A stretch of 64,000 nt of DNA from Burkholderia diffusa (GCF_902499115.1 NZ_CABVPN010000002.1:124001-188000), one strand, 5' to 3'. Shown: positions 41,199 to 50,574, numbered from the stretch's first letter. A program made the numbers and translations. The notes: a model not told the origin generated them from the sequence alone.

Positions 41199-42443
41199 TC
41201 AGGCAAGCGGTTTGGTCGTGTCCGCCAGGGCTTCCGTATCCACAGCCCGGCCCTGGTTCATCCACTTGCGTGCGAGCTTGAGCTCGCGTGCGTTGTTGAC
41301 GGCGATGACACCTCTCACATGCCCATCGCCTACGAAAAACAGCGTCGCGCGGCGCGCGGCGAGGTCGCCGCGCACGACGAGCTGCGCATCGGCCGGCAGA
41401 TCGCCGAGGATCTGCAGGTTCACGTCGTACTGATCGGACCAGAACCACGGAATCTCCGCGTACGGCGCGCGCACGCCGAGCACGGCCTTCGCAGCCGCGA
41501 TCGCCTGGTTCTGCGCGTTCGCCCACGATTCGAGCCGCACGCGCCGCTTCAGCCAGCCGTTGTGATGATTCGCGACGTCACCGCACGCGAAGATCGCCGG
41601 GTCGCTGGTCGCACCGAATTCGTCGACCACGATGCCGTCGTCGATCGCCAGGCCCGCGTCGCTCGCCAGCGTCGCGTTCAGCGCGAGGCCGATGCCGGCC
41701 ACCGCGAAATCGGCGTCGATCGTCGTGCCGTCGGCGAGCGTCGCGCGCACCTTCGACGCGTCGTCCGGTTGCGCGTCGAGCGATGCGAGCGCCGCGCCGA
41801 GACGCACGTCGACACCGTTCGCGCGATGCAGGTCGAGCAGGAAGTCCGACACGATCTGCGGCACCGACCGTCCGCACAGACGCGGAGCGCCTTCGACGAC
41901 GACCGCTTCGACGCCGAGCTTGCGTGCGGTCGCAGCGACTTCGAGGCCGATCCAGCCGCCGCCGATCACGAGCACGCGCCGGCTCGCACGCAGCTTCTCG
42001 CCGAGCGCGGCCGCTTCGTCGAGCGTGCGCAGGTAGTGCAGGTTCGGTGTCCTGACGATTGCGTCAGGCAAGCGACGCGACGTGCCGCCAGTCGCGATCA
42101 CGAGACGGTCGTATTCGATCTCGAGCCCGCTTTCGGTCTTCACCACGCGGCGCGCGCGGTCGATCGACGCCGCGCGTTCCGGCTGCCACGCCTCGACGTT
42201 CAGCGCGTCGAATTCGTCGGGACGCACGACGCGTACCGTTTCGATGTCGGCATCGCCGGCCAGCACGGCTTTCGACAGCGGCGGGCGTTCGTACGGCAGG
42301 TGCGGCTCGTCGGCGATCATCACGAGGCGGCCCGCGAACCCTTCCGCGCGCAGCGTCTTCAGCACCCAGCCGGCGGCCTGGCCGCCGCCGACCACGACGA
42401 CCGTGCCCGGCAGGGCCGGCTCCTGCGAGTTCGCTTCGGTCAT
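41199..42443 (-). CDS. FAD-dependent ferredoxin reductase of the Rieske oxygenase system
   Basis: A 414-residue pyridine-nucleotide-disulfide-fold reductase. VVVVGGGQAAGWVLKTL binds FAD, VLVIGGGWIGLEVAA binds NAD(P)H, and AIFACGDVA is the second FAD motif; a BphA4-like C-terminal domain follows (EIPWFWSDQYDVNLQILG). It takes electrons from NADH to the Rieske ferredoxin encoded at the far end of the operon. Its ATG overlaps the stop of the extradiol dioxygenase gene by ATGA. Confidence 0.92.
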   Translation of the reverse strand: MTEANSQEPALPGTVVVVGGGQAAGWVLKTLRAEGFAGRLVMIADEPHLPYERPPLSKAVLAGDADIETVRVVRPDEFDALNVEAWQPERAASIDRARRVVKTESGLEIEYDRLVIATGGTSRRLPDAIVRTPNLHYLRTLDEAAALGEKLRASRRVLVIGGGWIGLEVAATARKLGVEAVVVEGAPRLCGRSVPQIVSDFLLDLHRANGVDVRLGAALASLDAQPDDASKVRATLADGTTIDADFAVAGIGLALNATLASDAGLAIDDGIVVDEFGATSDPAIFACGDVANHHNGWLKRRVRLESWANAQNQAIAAAKAVLGVRAPYAEIPWFWSDQYDVNLQILGDLPADAQLVVRGDLAARRATLFFVGDGHVRGVIAVNNARELKLARKWMNQGRAVDTEALADTTKPLA

Positions 42444-43402
42444 GATTTGCGCTCCGTCATGAACTTGCCTTCCGGCGCCTTCGCGTCCTTCTGCCGGCGC
42501 GTGTTGCCGTCGAGGCCGCCGTCGACGGCCCATTCGGCGAACACGGTCGGGCCAGGTTCGAATTCGCGCGGCTGCCACTCGGGCGTCAGCACGTCTTCGT
42601 CCGCGTAGTACTCGATCAGCGCGCCAGCCGGGTTCTGGAAGTACCAGAAATACGCGGACGACACCGGATGACGGCCCGGGCCGAGTTGCGTTTCCCAGCC
42701 GCAGCGGTCGATGTGCATGCCGCCGCCGAACACTTCGTGGATGTCCCGCACGGTGAACGCGACGTGGTTCAGGCCGCGCTTGCCGTTCGGCAACGCGAGC
42801 AGGAACAGGTCGTGGTGGCCGCCATGCGGCGCGCAACGCATGAACGCGCCGCGGCCCGGATAGCGATCCGACGTCTCGAAGCCGAGCAGCTCGTGATAGA
42901 ACGTTTCCTGCGCGTCGAGGCAGTTCGTGAAGAACACCACGTGGCCAACCTCGACCGGTTCCGCGCGCGGATAAATCGGGCTCGGCTGGTCGACGCGCAG
43001 CGTCTGGCCCCACACGTTCGACGGCGAGCCGGTGATGTCGAGTTCGCGCTTGCGCGTGACTTCGACGCGAATCGCCATGCCGTTCGGATCGATGCAACCC
43101 ACCGCGTCCTCGTGCGCGTAATAGCCGGGCTGGCCAGCCAGTTTCGTGCGCAGCGCGTCGAGTTCCTGCTTCGTCGCGACACCCCACGTCACCTCGCGCA
43201 GCGTCGGACCCGCCTCGAACGCCGGCGGCAGCGACGGATCGTCGGCCTTGACGACCAGCACGGTGCAGCCGTTCAGCGTTTCGAAACGTGCGCGCGTGTC
43301 GTCGTGCGCGACTTCCTTCAGCCCCCAGTCGGCGAAAAAGCGCCGGCACGTCGCGAGGTCGTCGACACCGTACGTGATCTGCTCGATACCCAAGATGCTC
43401 AT
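42440..43402 (-). CDS. Extradiol ring-cleavage dioxygenase (VOC type)
   Basis: A 320-residue two-domain extradiol dioxygenase of the catechol 2,3-dioxygenase kind. The Fe(II) ligands are visible in the second half: H154 (EVGHVVFF), H213 (GLNHVAF) and E264 (ALIEYYAD), a complete 2-His-1-carboxylate set. It would open a catechol-like ring next to the hydroxyl pair. It is in the right setting, with Rieske oxygenase and SDR genes that would make the catechol and a hydrolase that would split the product. Confidence 0.92.
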   Translation of the reverse strand: MSILGIEQITYGVDDLATCRRFFADWGLKEVAHDDTRARFETLNGCTVLVVKADDPSLPPAFEAGPTLREVTWGVATKQELDALRTKLAGQPGYYAHEDAVGCIDPNGMAIRVEVTRKRELDITGSPSNVWGQTLRVDQPSPIYPRAEPVEVGHVVFFTNCLDAQETFYHELLGFETSDRYPGRGAFMRCAPHGGHHDLFLLALPNGKRGLNHVAFTVRDIHEVFGGGMHIDRCGWETQLGPGRHPVSSAYFWYFQNPAGALIEYYADEDVLTPEWQPREFEPGPTVFAEWAVDGGLDGNTRRQKDAKAPEGKFMTERKS

Positions 43403-43420
43403 TGCGTCATTCCCCTTCGC

Positions 43421-44911
43421 TCAGTTCGCCCACGGCAGCGGCGCGTCGTTCAAGCCCCAGTAGAGGCTCTTCTGCTGCATGTACTCGCGGATGCCGAGAC
43501 GGCCCTTCTCGCGGCCCATCCCGCTCTCCTTCCAGCCCGAGAACGGCGTGGAGATCGAAAACAGCTTGTACGTGTTGATCCAGACGGTGCCCGTCTCGAG
43601 CGCGCGCGCAATGCGCCATGCGCGCTTGTAGTCGCGCGTCCAGATGCCGGCGGCAAGGCCGAACACGCTGTCGTTCGCCTGCGCGATCAGCGACGCTTCG
43701 TCGTCGAACGGTATCGCGACCAGCACCGGTCCGAAGATTTCTTCCTGGCAGATGCGCGCGGTGTTCGGCAAACCTTCGAGAATCGTCGGCTGGTAGAAGA
43801 AGCCGTCCTCGCGCCCGTCGCCCGACGGCCGCGCGCCGCCGCACAGCAGGCGGCCGCCTTCCTCCAGCCCGAGCGCGACGTAGCGCTCCACCGATTCACG
43901 ATGCTTCGCGGTGATCAGCGGGCCCATCTGCGTGTCGGGCCGCGTCGGGTCGCCCACGCGCAGCTTGCGCGCGCCTTCGACGAGGCGTTGCATGAACGTG
44001 TCGTAGATCGCGCGCTGCACGAACAGGCGCGAACCCGCGATGCACGCCTCGCCCGACGAACTGAAGATGCCGTACAGCACGCCATTGACCGCGTGATCGA
44101 GATCGGCGTCGTCGCACACGATCGTCGGCGACTTGCCGCCGAGTTCGAGCGACACGGGCATCAGCTTCTCGGCGGCGATGCGCGCGATGCCGCGGCCCAC
44201 TTCGGTGCCGCCGGTAAACGACACCTTCTTCACGAGCGGATGGCGCACGAGCACGTCGCCGATCACCGAGCCCTTGCCCGGCAGCACGCTCAGCACGCCC
44301 TTCGGCACGCCGGCCTCCTCGCAGATGCGGGCCAGCGCGAGCGACACGAGCGGCGTGACTTCGGCCGGCTTGAGCACCACCGCGTTGCCGCCGGCGAGCG
44401 CCGGCGCGAGCTTCTGCGCGTCGGATGCGATGGGCGAATTCCACGGCGTGATCGCCGCGATCACGCCGATCGGCTCGTGCACGCTCATCGTCAGGTAGTC
44501 GCCGCGCGACGGTGTCAGTTCCTCGTCGAGCGTTTCCAGGCACGCCGCGAAATAGCGGAACGTGTTGGCGGCGCTCGCCACCAGCACGCGCGTCTCGCCG
44601 ATCGGCTTGCCGTTGTCGCGGCGCTGCAGGTTCGCGAGCGCCTCGTGACGCTGCATGATCAGGTCGGCGATCCGGTACAGCACCAGCGCGCGCTGGTGCG
44701 GCTTGAGGCCGGCCCAGTCGGCGCGGCGCCACGCGGCGTCGGCGGCCACGACGGCTTCGGCCGCGTCTTCCGCGTTCGCCGTCGATACTTCCATGTTCAG
44801 CGACTGGTCGGCCGGGTAGATGCTCGCGTAAGGCGCGCCGCGACCGCGCCGCCACTCGCCGCCGATCAGGATGTCGCCGTTGGGTACGAGGCTCGTATCG
44901 AATGGAGTCAT
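43421..44911 (-). CDS. Aldehyde dehydrogenase
   Basis: A 496-residue NAD(P)-dependent aldehyde dehydrogenase. Conserved elements: TPWNSPIASDAQKLAPALA, SFTGGTEVGRGIA, the general base Glu in LELGGKSP, and the catalytic Cys in SSGEACIAGSR. IFGPVLVAIPF and NTYKLFSISTPFSG complete it. In the operon it could oxidise a semialdehyde from ring cleavage or from the ThDP-enzyme step. It is 18 bp ahead of the dioxygenase gene and 89 bp after the aspartate-dehydrogenase-like gene, the largest gap but one in the operon. Confidence 0.92.
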   Translation of the reverse strand: MTPFDTSLVPNGDILIGGEWRRGRGAPYASIYPADQSLNMEVSTANAEDAAEAVVAADAAWRRADWAGLKPHQRALVLYRIADLIMQRHEALANLQRRDNGKPIGETRVLVASAANTFRYFAACLETLDEELTPSRGDYLTMSVHEPIGVIAAITPWNSPIASDAQKLAPALAGGNAVVLKPAEVTPLVSLALARICEEAGVPKGVLSVLPGKGSVIGDVLVRHPLVKKVSFTGGTEVGRGIARIAAEKLMPVSLELGGKSPTIVCDDADLDHAVNGVLYGIFSSSGEACIAGSRLFVQRAIYDTFMQRLVEGARKLRVGDPTRPDTQMGPLITAKHRESVERYVALGLEEGGRLLCGGARPSGDGREDGFFYQPTILEGLPNTARICQEEIFGPVLVAIPFDDEASLIAQANDSVFGLAAGIWTRDYKRAWRIARALETGTVWINTYKLFSISTPFSGWKESGMGREKGRLGIREYMQQKSLYWGLNDAPLPWAN

Positions 44912-45000
44912 GTCACAAGTCCCACTAATCTGTCTCTGCGCAGCCGCCCGCGCCGTGGCGCCGGCGGCCGTTCAATGGCCCGAATGGCTGCGTCGCACGT

Positions 45001-45828
45001 TCAGATCACGCAGCGGGCCGCGCGGTTGCGCAGCGCGCGGATCGCGCTGTACGCAGTCAACGCGGACGTCTTCGGGTTGTCAGGCAACGGCTTGCCGCTC
45101 ATCTCGAGCGACATTTCGCCGAACGCGCCGCGTGCGGTAATGCGGTGCACGTTACGCGCGACGGCCGGATCGGCGATCAGGCGCACGCGCGTCGCGTCGA
45201 GGCCGAGGCCCGCGAGCGCGACCGTCGCCGCGACGTTCGCGTTCTTCGGATACAGCCGCGCGGCGTCGCGTGCGGTGCCCTCGAAGATGACCTTCTCTTC
45301 GGTCATCGCACGCAAGTCGCACAACGCCTCGGCAGGTGTGCCGAGCCAGCCGAGCGGCGGCTTGCGGCCGACGTACAGCACCTCGTCGAGGCCGCCCTGC
45401 TTCGCCGACGCCAACGCGTCGATTCCGCCGATCGCGCCGGACAGCAGCGTCAGCGTCGCGTCGCCTTCGTCGGCGGCCTGCGACAGCACGTCGAGCAGCG
45501 CAAGGTCGGACAGCGCGCCGATCGATGCGACCGCGCAATCGGTGCCGGCCTTCAGCAGCGGCACGACGTGATCGACGAGCGCGCCGTGGCCCGCGCATTC
45601 GAGCGCGAACTCGGGCAGGTGGGCCAGTGCATCGACCGACGATACGACCTCCACCGCGCTTCCGAGCTCACGCTGCACCGCGTCGCGCTGGTGCTCGGGC
45701 ACGATCACGTGCGCGACGCGCAACGATGCATCGTGCTCGACCGCGTGATACACGGCCGCACCGATCGCGCCGAAGCCGATCATCGCGATGTCGACGGGCG
45801 CATGCCCGTGGGCGTGGTTGTTACGCAT
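45001..45828 (-). CDS. L-aspartate dehydrogenase-like NAD(P)-dependent oxidoreductase
   Basis: A 275-residue enzyme of the aspartate dehydrogenase (NadX-like, DUF108) family. IAMIGFGAIGAAVY binds the nucleotide; ALECAGHGAL, the YPKNANVAATVALAGLGLD segment and NVHRITARGAFGEM match the family, whose known members interconvert aspartate and iminoaspartate/oxaloacetate plus ammonia. NAD synthesis genes are not nearby. Its tight place in a catabolic operon (8-bp overlap with the ThDP enzyme) argues for a catabolic amine or imine step, but this is inference. Confidence 0.85.
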   Translation of the reverse strand: MRNNHAHGHAPVDIAMIGFGAIGAAVYHAVEHDASLRVAHVIVPEHQRDAVQRELGSAVEVVSSVDALAHLPEFALECAGHGALVDHVVPLLKAGTDCAVASIGALSDLALLDVLSQAADEGDATLTLLSGAIGGIDALASAKQGGLDEVLYVGRKPPLGWLGTPAEALCDLRAMTEEKVIFEGTARDAARLYPKNANVAATVALAGLGLDATRVRLIADPAVARNVHRITARGAFGEMSLEMSGKPLPDNPKTSALTAYSAIRALRNRAARCVI

Positions 45829-47491
45829 ACTGCCGCTCCGACGGCGTTTCTTCCTTCTTCACCGGCGGGCCTGCGAACTGCGATGCGAACGAGCCGACCG
45901 ACAGCATGTCGACCTCGACCATCACCGGCCCTTCCTTCGCCATCCCTTCGCGCACGATCGCTTCGGCCTGGTCGAGCGACGAGATCCGGTAGTGCGTGAG
46001 ACCGAAACTCGCGCAGAACTGTGCGAAATCCGGCTGGTGCAGCTGCACGAAGCAGCGGCGGCCGCCATAGTGCGCGTCCTGGATGTTGCGGATCACGCCG
46101 TAGCACTGGTCGTTCATCAGCACGATCATCACGTTCGCGTTTTCCTGCACGGCCGTCACGAGCTCGCCGACGTTGACCATCAGGCCGCCGTCGCCGACCA
46201 GGCAGACCGTCTTCGCCGCCGCGCCGGCCAGTGCCGCGCCGATGCCCATCTGGATGCCCTGGCCGATGCCGCCGCCGAGCGCATGCACGCCAGCGCGCGG
46301 TTCGAAGATTTTCAGCAGGCGGTTGCCCCACGTGCTGTTCGAAATCGTCACGTCGCGCACCCAGTTGTAGTCGCGGCCCACCGCGCCCTGCAGCGTATCG
46401 ACCAGCTTCTTGTAGGGTCCGAGACCTTCCGACACGCTGGCGACGGCCTGCTCGCGCGCCGCCGCGAGATCGCCCGCGAACTGCGGATCGACGGACAGGC
46501 GGCCTTCGAGGCGATCGGCCAGCTCGGCCAGCACGCGCTTCGAATCGCCGTGCACGAACAGCTCGTTGCGATAGCCGCGGTTGTCGGCGAGCGCGTCGGC
46601 GTCGATGCGGAACAGCGGCTGCGGCAGCGCGAGCTTGTACTTCAGCGTCTCGTTGCCGCGCAGGCGCGAGCCGACCACGACGAGCGCGTCGCAGGTCTTG
46701 TAGAACGCTTCGACGGACGCATGCACGTTGAACGCGCCGAGCGTCGCCGGGTGATCTTCCGGCAGCACGCCGCGCCCCTGCACGCTCGTCACGACGCCGA
46801 AGCCGAGCTTCACCAGGCGTTCGACTTCCGCACGGGCGTGGCGCGCACCGCCGCCGATCCACAACAGCGGACGGCGCTTGGCCGCCAGCGCATCGGCGAG
46901 CTTCGCGACGCGTGCGTCGTCGTGCTCGCGCACCGCGACGTGCGCCGGCGCGAGATCTTCCGGCCATTCGATTTCGGCAGCCTGGATGTCGATCGGAATC
47001 TCGACCGACACGGGCCCCGTCGGCGCGGTCTGCGCGATGCGCACCGCTTCGCGGATCGTCGGCAGCACGGTCTCGACCGTGCGCACGCGGAACGCGGCCT
47101 TCGAGATCGCGTCGAGCATCGTGAGCTGGTCCGGCGCTTCGTGGATGTAGGCGAGATCCTGGTCGAGGTACGGCGTCTCGATCTGCCCCGTGATGTGCAG
47201 CAGCGCGGTGCCGGCCGTCAGCGCCTCGACCATCGCACCAGCGGCGTTGCCCGCCGCCGTGCCGGTGCTCGTGAACGCGACGCCGAGGCCGCCCGACACG
47301 CGGGCGAGGCCGTCGGCCATGTTCACCGCGCCCGCTTCACCGCGCGCGCCGACATACCGGATGTTGCCGCGCGAGTTGATCGCGTCGAGGATCGGCATGT
47401 TGTGGATCGAGATGACACCGAATGCGGTTTTGACGTCGCACTGCTCGAGAAAGGCGGCAATCAGCTCGCCAACCGTGGTTTTTTTAGACAT
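45821..47491 (-). CDS. Thiamine-diphosphate-dependent enzyme (acetolactate synthase/benzoylformate decarboxylase-like)
   Basis: A 556-residue ThDP enzyme. The cofactor-activating Glu52 is in GARGEAGAVNMADGLAR; the Mg/diphosphate motif is VGDGGLMVNVGELVTA...VLMND near residue 425. It belongs to the large group of synthases and decarboxylases that includes acetolactate synthase, benzoylformate decarboxylase and glyoxylate carboligase. It may decarboxylate a 2-oxo acid or join two carbonyl compounds after ring cleavage. ATG 47491 overlaps the SDR stop by 8 bp; GTG/ATG codons slightly upstream are less likely. Confidence 0.9.
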   Translation of the reverse strand: MSKKTTVGELIAAFLEQCDVKTAFGVISIHNMPILDAINSRGNIRYVGARGEAGAVNMADGLARVSGGLGVAFTSTGTAAGNAAGAMVEALTAGTALLHITGQIETPYLDQDLAYIHEAPDQLTMLDAISKAAFRVRTVETVLPTIREAVRIAQTAPTGPVSVEIPIDIQAAEIEWPEDLAPAHVAVREHDDARVAKLADALAAKRRPLLWIGGGARHARAEVERLVKLGFGVVTSVQGRGVLPEDHPATLGAFNVHASVEAFYKTCDALVVVGSRLRGNETLKYKLALPQPLFRIDADALADNRGYRNELFVHGDSKRVLAELADRLEGRLSVDPQFAGDLAAAREQAVASVSEGLGPYKKLVDTLQGAVGRDYNWVRDVTISNSTWGNRLLKIFEPRAGVHALGGGIGQGIQMGIGAALAGAAAKTVCLVGDGGLMVNVGELVTAVQENANVMIVLMNDQCYGVIRNIQDAHYGGRRCFVQLHQPDFAQFCASFGLTHYRISSLDQAEAIVREGMAKEGPVMVEVDMLSVGSFASQFAGPPVKKEETPSERQYA

Positions 47492-48281
47492 GGCGTGCAA
47501 AGCCTCCAGAAACGTCGATATGGCTGCCCGTCGTGTAGGACGACAGATGCGTTGCGAGATAAAAAAGTGCCCAGGCTGCCTCGTCAGGCTTGCCGAAGCG
47601 GTTCAGCGGGATGTTCTTCTTGCGGGCGAGCGCGCCCGTCCAGTCCTCCCAGCTTTCGCCGGCCTGCGCCTGCGCTTCGTAGCGGCGGCGCCATTGACCC
47701 GACTCGACGATGCCGATCAGGATCGAGTTCACGCGGATGCGCTGCGGCGCGAGTTCGGTCGCGAGCGACTTCACGAGGCTCAGCACACCCGCCCGCGCCG
47801 ACGACGTCGCGACCATGTGCGGCTCCGGCTGCAGCGCGAGCAGCGAGTTCACGCAGGTGATCGTCGGCGCCTGCGCGTCGCGCAGCAGCGGCAGGAAGGC
47901 GCGCGTCGGGCGGATGATGCTGAAGTACTTCAGATCGAGCTCTTCGCGCCATGCGTCGTCGGTCGTGTCCGCGAAGGTCGACACGCGGCCCTGGCCGGCG
48001 TTGTTGACCAGCATGTCGGCGCGGCCGAAGCGGTCGGCCACGGCCTGCGCGAACGCGGCCACATCGGCTTCGTCGAGCACGTTGCAGCGCACGGCGAGCA
48101 GTTGCGCGTCCGGGTATTTCTCGCCGAGCAGCGCTTGCGCGCGCGCGAGGCGTTCGCCGTCGCGGCCGCAGATCGCGACCGACGCGCCGGCCTGCAGGAA
48201 CCGTTCGGCAGTCGCGAGGCCGATGCCGGACGAACCGCCCGTCACCACCGCCACCTGCCCGGTCAGATCGATCTCAATCAT
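47484..48281 (-). CDS. Divergent SDR-family protein lacking the catalytic Tyr and Lys
   Basis: A 265-residue SDR-fold protein. The cofactor motif TGGSSGIG (14-21) and NNAG (93-96) are normal, and Ser146 is present. The catalytic YxxxK is replaced by T159-S-S-A-R163 (context PHMVATSSARAG). It may use another base, or no longer be a simple alcohol dehydrogenase. Similar Arg-containing variants occur in other SDR subgroups, so this looks like a conserved subtype, not decay: the rest of the frame is intact. It overlaps the IclR gene by ATGA. Confidence 0.88.
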   Translation of the reverse strand: MIEIDLTGQVAVVTGGSSGIGLATAERFLQAGASVAICGRDGERLARAQALLGEKYPDAQLLAVRCNVLDEADVAAFAQAVADRFGRADMLVNNAGQGRVSTFADTTDDAWREELDLKYFSIIRPTRAFLPLLRDAQAPTITCVNSLLALQPEPHMVATSSARAGVLSLVKSLATELAPQRIRVNSILIGIVESGQWRRRYEAQAQAGESWEDWTGALARKKNIPLNRFGKPDEAAWALFYLATHLSSYTTGSHIDVSGGFARHV

Positions 48282-49135
48282 CGGAGTCCTAAAGCCTTCA
48301 TAAACGTGTGCTCGTCATCCGAGCGGTAATTGAGCCGCCGCGACAGTTCCGCCGCCGCGCGCTGCACCTTGTCGATCAGGCCGTCGGCGATCAGCGCCGC
48401 GTCGATCTCCGGCCGAGGCACCGTCACGGTGATGCACGCGACGATCCTCTGCGTGTCGTTGCGCACCGGCGCCGTGACCACCGAAATGCCGCGTTCGAAC
48501 GACGAATTGCTGACGCCGTAGCCGCGCAGCGCATCCTCGCGGATCACTTCGTACAGCGCGTCGACCGTCTCCGGCGTCGCGCTCGTCATCCGGTTCAGCG
48601 TGCCTTCCGGATACAGCGCGCGCAGCTCATTCAGCGACAGGTCGCCCATCAGCACGTGGCCGTGCGTCGTTGCATACGCGGGCAAGCGGGTGCCGACGTT
48701 CACGCGAATCGAGCTGAACACCGGCGACTGGCTCTGCGCTTTCGCGACGAACACCACGTCGCGGCCGTCGCGGATCACGATGTGCGTCGTGAAACCGGTC
48801 GCGTCGCGCAGGCTCTCGATCACGGGCAGGCCGAGATCGGTCAACTCGAGCGAGCTCAGGTATTCGAAGCCGAGCCGCAGTACGGCGATGCCGAGCTTGT
48901 AGTTTCGATCCTTGTCCGCGCGCTCGAGAAAGCCGAGCGATTCGAGCGTCTGCAGCAGACGGAACACCGTCGTGCGCGGAATGCCGAGCCGCTTGGACAA
49001 CTCCGGCGCGCCCAGTACCGGCTCGCGCGGCGAGAATTCGGCGAGGATTCGCAAACCGCGTTCGAGGCCTGGCACCACGTAGTTGGCCTCGGACTTCGCG
49101 GAGTCCGCATCCGGCTGCTGCAACGGTTCGCTCAT
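48278..49135 (-). CDS. IclR-family regulator inside the catabolic operon
   Basis: A 285-residue IclR protein. The HTH lies around LRILAEFSPREPVLGAPELSK and PRTTVFRLLQTLESLGFL; the effector domain contains THIVIRDGRDVVFVAKAQS and ALRGYGVSNSSFERGISVV. It is embedded between the alpha/beta hydrolase and SDR genes with ATGA overlaps on both sides, so it is made with the operon and probably regulates it in a feedback loop. A close paralogue lies at 54770-55714. Candidate binding sites are the TGTTCC-N6-GGAACA palindromes. Confidence 0.92.
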   Translation of the reverse strand: MSEPLQQPDADSAKSEANYVVPGLERGLRILAEFSPREPVLGAPELSKRLGIPRTTVFRLLQTLESLGFLERADKDRNYKLGIAVLRLGFEYLSSLELTDLGLPVIESLRDATGFTTHIVIRDGRDVVFVAKAQSQSPVFSSIRVNVGTRLPAYATTHGHVLMGDLSLNELRALYPEGTLNRMTSATPETVDALYEVIREDALRGYGVSNSSFERGISVVTAPVRNDTQRIVACITVTVPRPEIDAALIADGLIDKVQRAAAELSRRLNYRSDDEHTFMKALGLR

Positions 49136-50028
49136 TCCAGCCCCCGTTGACGATCGCACTGACGGCAGAACGCGTCGATCAGCGACGAATAAACCCCCGG
49201 CGCTTCCACGTAACCCGCATGACCTGCCTGCGGAATCACCTGCAACCCGACGTGCGCTGCCGCGGCGATGCGCTCGCACGCGGCAGGCGGCGTGATCGCG
49301 TCGTTCGCACCGACCGCCACCGCCGTGCGACCGCGAAAGCCGGCGAGATCGGAAGCGAGATCGGCGTTCGCGAGCAGATGCGTGGCCTGCGCATAGCCGG
49401 CCGGCACGATGCGCGCCATGTTCCAGCGCACCCACGCACGCGCATCCTCGCTCGCGAAGCCCGACAGCATGTTGCCGCTGCGCTGCTCGGCGAGTCCGGC
49501 CGGGCCGAGTTCATCGAGCATGGCAAGGCGTGCATCGCGGCGCGTGTCGCGCGTTTCCGCGGGCGCGCTGCCGTAACCGCCCGCGGGCGAGATCAGCAGC
49601 AGGCCGGCGATCCGCGCGGGCATCAGACGGGCCAACCCGCCTGCGACGATCGCGCCGAGCGAATGCCCGACCAGCACGCAGCGTTCGATGCCGAGTGCCT
49701 CGAGCCACGCGTTCAGCGACGCCGCGTAATCGGCGGCCGCCGGCGACGCGCCGTGCACCGGGGTCGACACGCCGTAGCCGGGCGCATCCCACGCCAGGAC
49801 GCGTCGCGACGCGCCGAGCGTGTCGAGCTGGCGCACCCACGATGCTGCGCCCGAGCCGATCCCGTGCAGCAGCACGACGGGCAGCGCGTGGCCCGCATGC
49901 TGCGCGCCGGCCTCGCGATAGCCGATCGTGCCCGCCGCGCCGGCCGCGCAGCGCTGTTCGGGAAACTGCCCGAGCAGCGCGGCGAACGCCGCGGTGCGGT
50001 CGCGTTCACGTTTGTCGATGACACTCAT
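49132..50028 (-). CDS. Alpha/beta hydrolase (meta-cleavage product hydrolase-like)
   Basis: A 298-residue serine hydrolase. HGIGSGAASWVRQL holds the oxyanion motif, GHSLGA the nucleophile Ser, and PQAGHAGYVEAP the catalytic His; the Asp is probably in VGANDAITPP. In meta-cleavage pathways such hydrolases split the ring-fission product into a carboxylic acid and a dienoate. Presence beside an extradiol dioxygenase gene supports that role. It overlaps the IclR gene by 4 bp. Confidence 0.88.
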   Translation of the reverse strand: MSVIDKRERDRTAAFAALLGQFPEQRCAAGAAGTIGYREAGAQHAGHALPVVLLHGIGSGAASWVRQLDTLGASRRVLAWDAPGYGVSTPVHGASPAAADYAASLNAWLEALGIERCVLVGHSLGAIVAGGLARLMPARIAGLLLISPAGGYGSAPAETRDTRRDARLAMLDELGPAGLAEQRSGNMLSGFASEDARAWVRWNMARIVPAGYAQATHLLANADLASDLAGFRGRTAVAVGANDAITPPAACERIAAAAHVGLQVIPQAGHAGYVEAPGVYSSLIDAFCRQCDRQRGLE

Positions 50029-50046
50029 TGCTTGCTCCGCCCCGTC

Positions 50047-50574
50047 TCAGCGCTTGATCTTCGCGAGCGGCGAATCCGGCGGATACGTCGGCGTGATGGG
50101 CTTCGGCGAACCGAGCATCACGCACATCAGCGCGTCTTCCTCGCCGATGTTGATTTCCGTGCGATACACGCCCGGCGGCACCGAGATCAGGTCGCGTTCG
50201 CCGAGGATCGCTTCCCAGGTCTCGCCGTCGCGCTCGCAGATCACCTTCATCTTGCCGCGCAGCACGAAGAAGATTTCCTCGACGTCGATGTGGATGTGGC
50301 TCGGGCCGATGTTGCCGGCCGGGATGACCATCGTCGAAAACGTGAAGTTGCCGGCCGGCACCGTGTTGACGTCCTTCGCGACGCCCGTGCCGCCCGTGCC
50401 GACGTAGCGCATCTGCGCACGGCGATACTTCGGGTCGTAGTCGGCCTGGAACTTCAGCGCATCCCAGTCGTAGCGCCGCGTCGCGTAGCGCGCGACACGC
50501 CCTTCCATCCAGTCGCCGAAGCTTGCGCCTTCCGGCTGGTCCCACGACTTGCGTTCGAGATCTGCATCCGCCAT
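50047..50574 (-). CDS. Cupin-domain protein
   Basis: A 175-residue single-cupin protein. PSHIHIDVEEIFFVLRGKMKV has the two His and one Glu of cupin motif 1, and VPPGVYRTEINIGEE begins motif 2, so a metal site is likely. Cupins in aromatic pathways may be ring-cleaving dioxygenases, isomerases or small-molecule sensors; this one is unassigned. ATG 50574 follows AAGGAGAGG. Gaps to neighbours are 18 and 33 bp. Confidence 0.87.
   Translation of the reverse strand: MADADLERKSWDQPEGASFGDWMEGRVARYATRRYDWDALKFQADYDPKYRRAQMRYVGTGGTGVAKDVNTVPAGNFTFSTMVIPAGNIGPSHIHIDVEEIFFVLRGKMKVICERDGETWEAILGERDLISVPPGVYRTEINIGEEDALMCVMLGSPKPITPTYPPDSPLAKIKR

Noticed and set aside
44912..45000. A promoter splitting the catabolic operon at the 89-bp gap
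   Set aside because: No -35/-10 pair or palindrome could be found, so the operon is treated as continuous.
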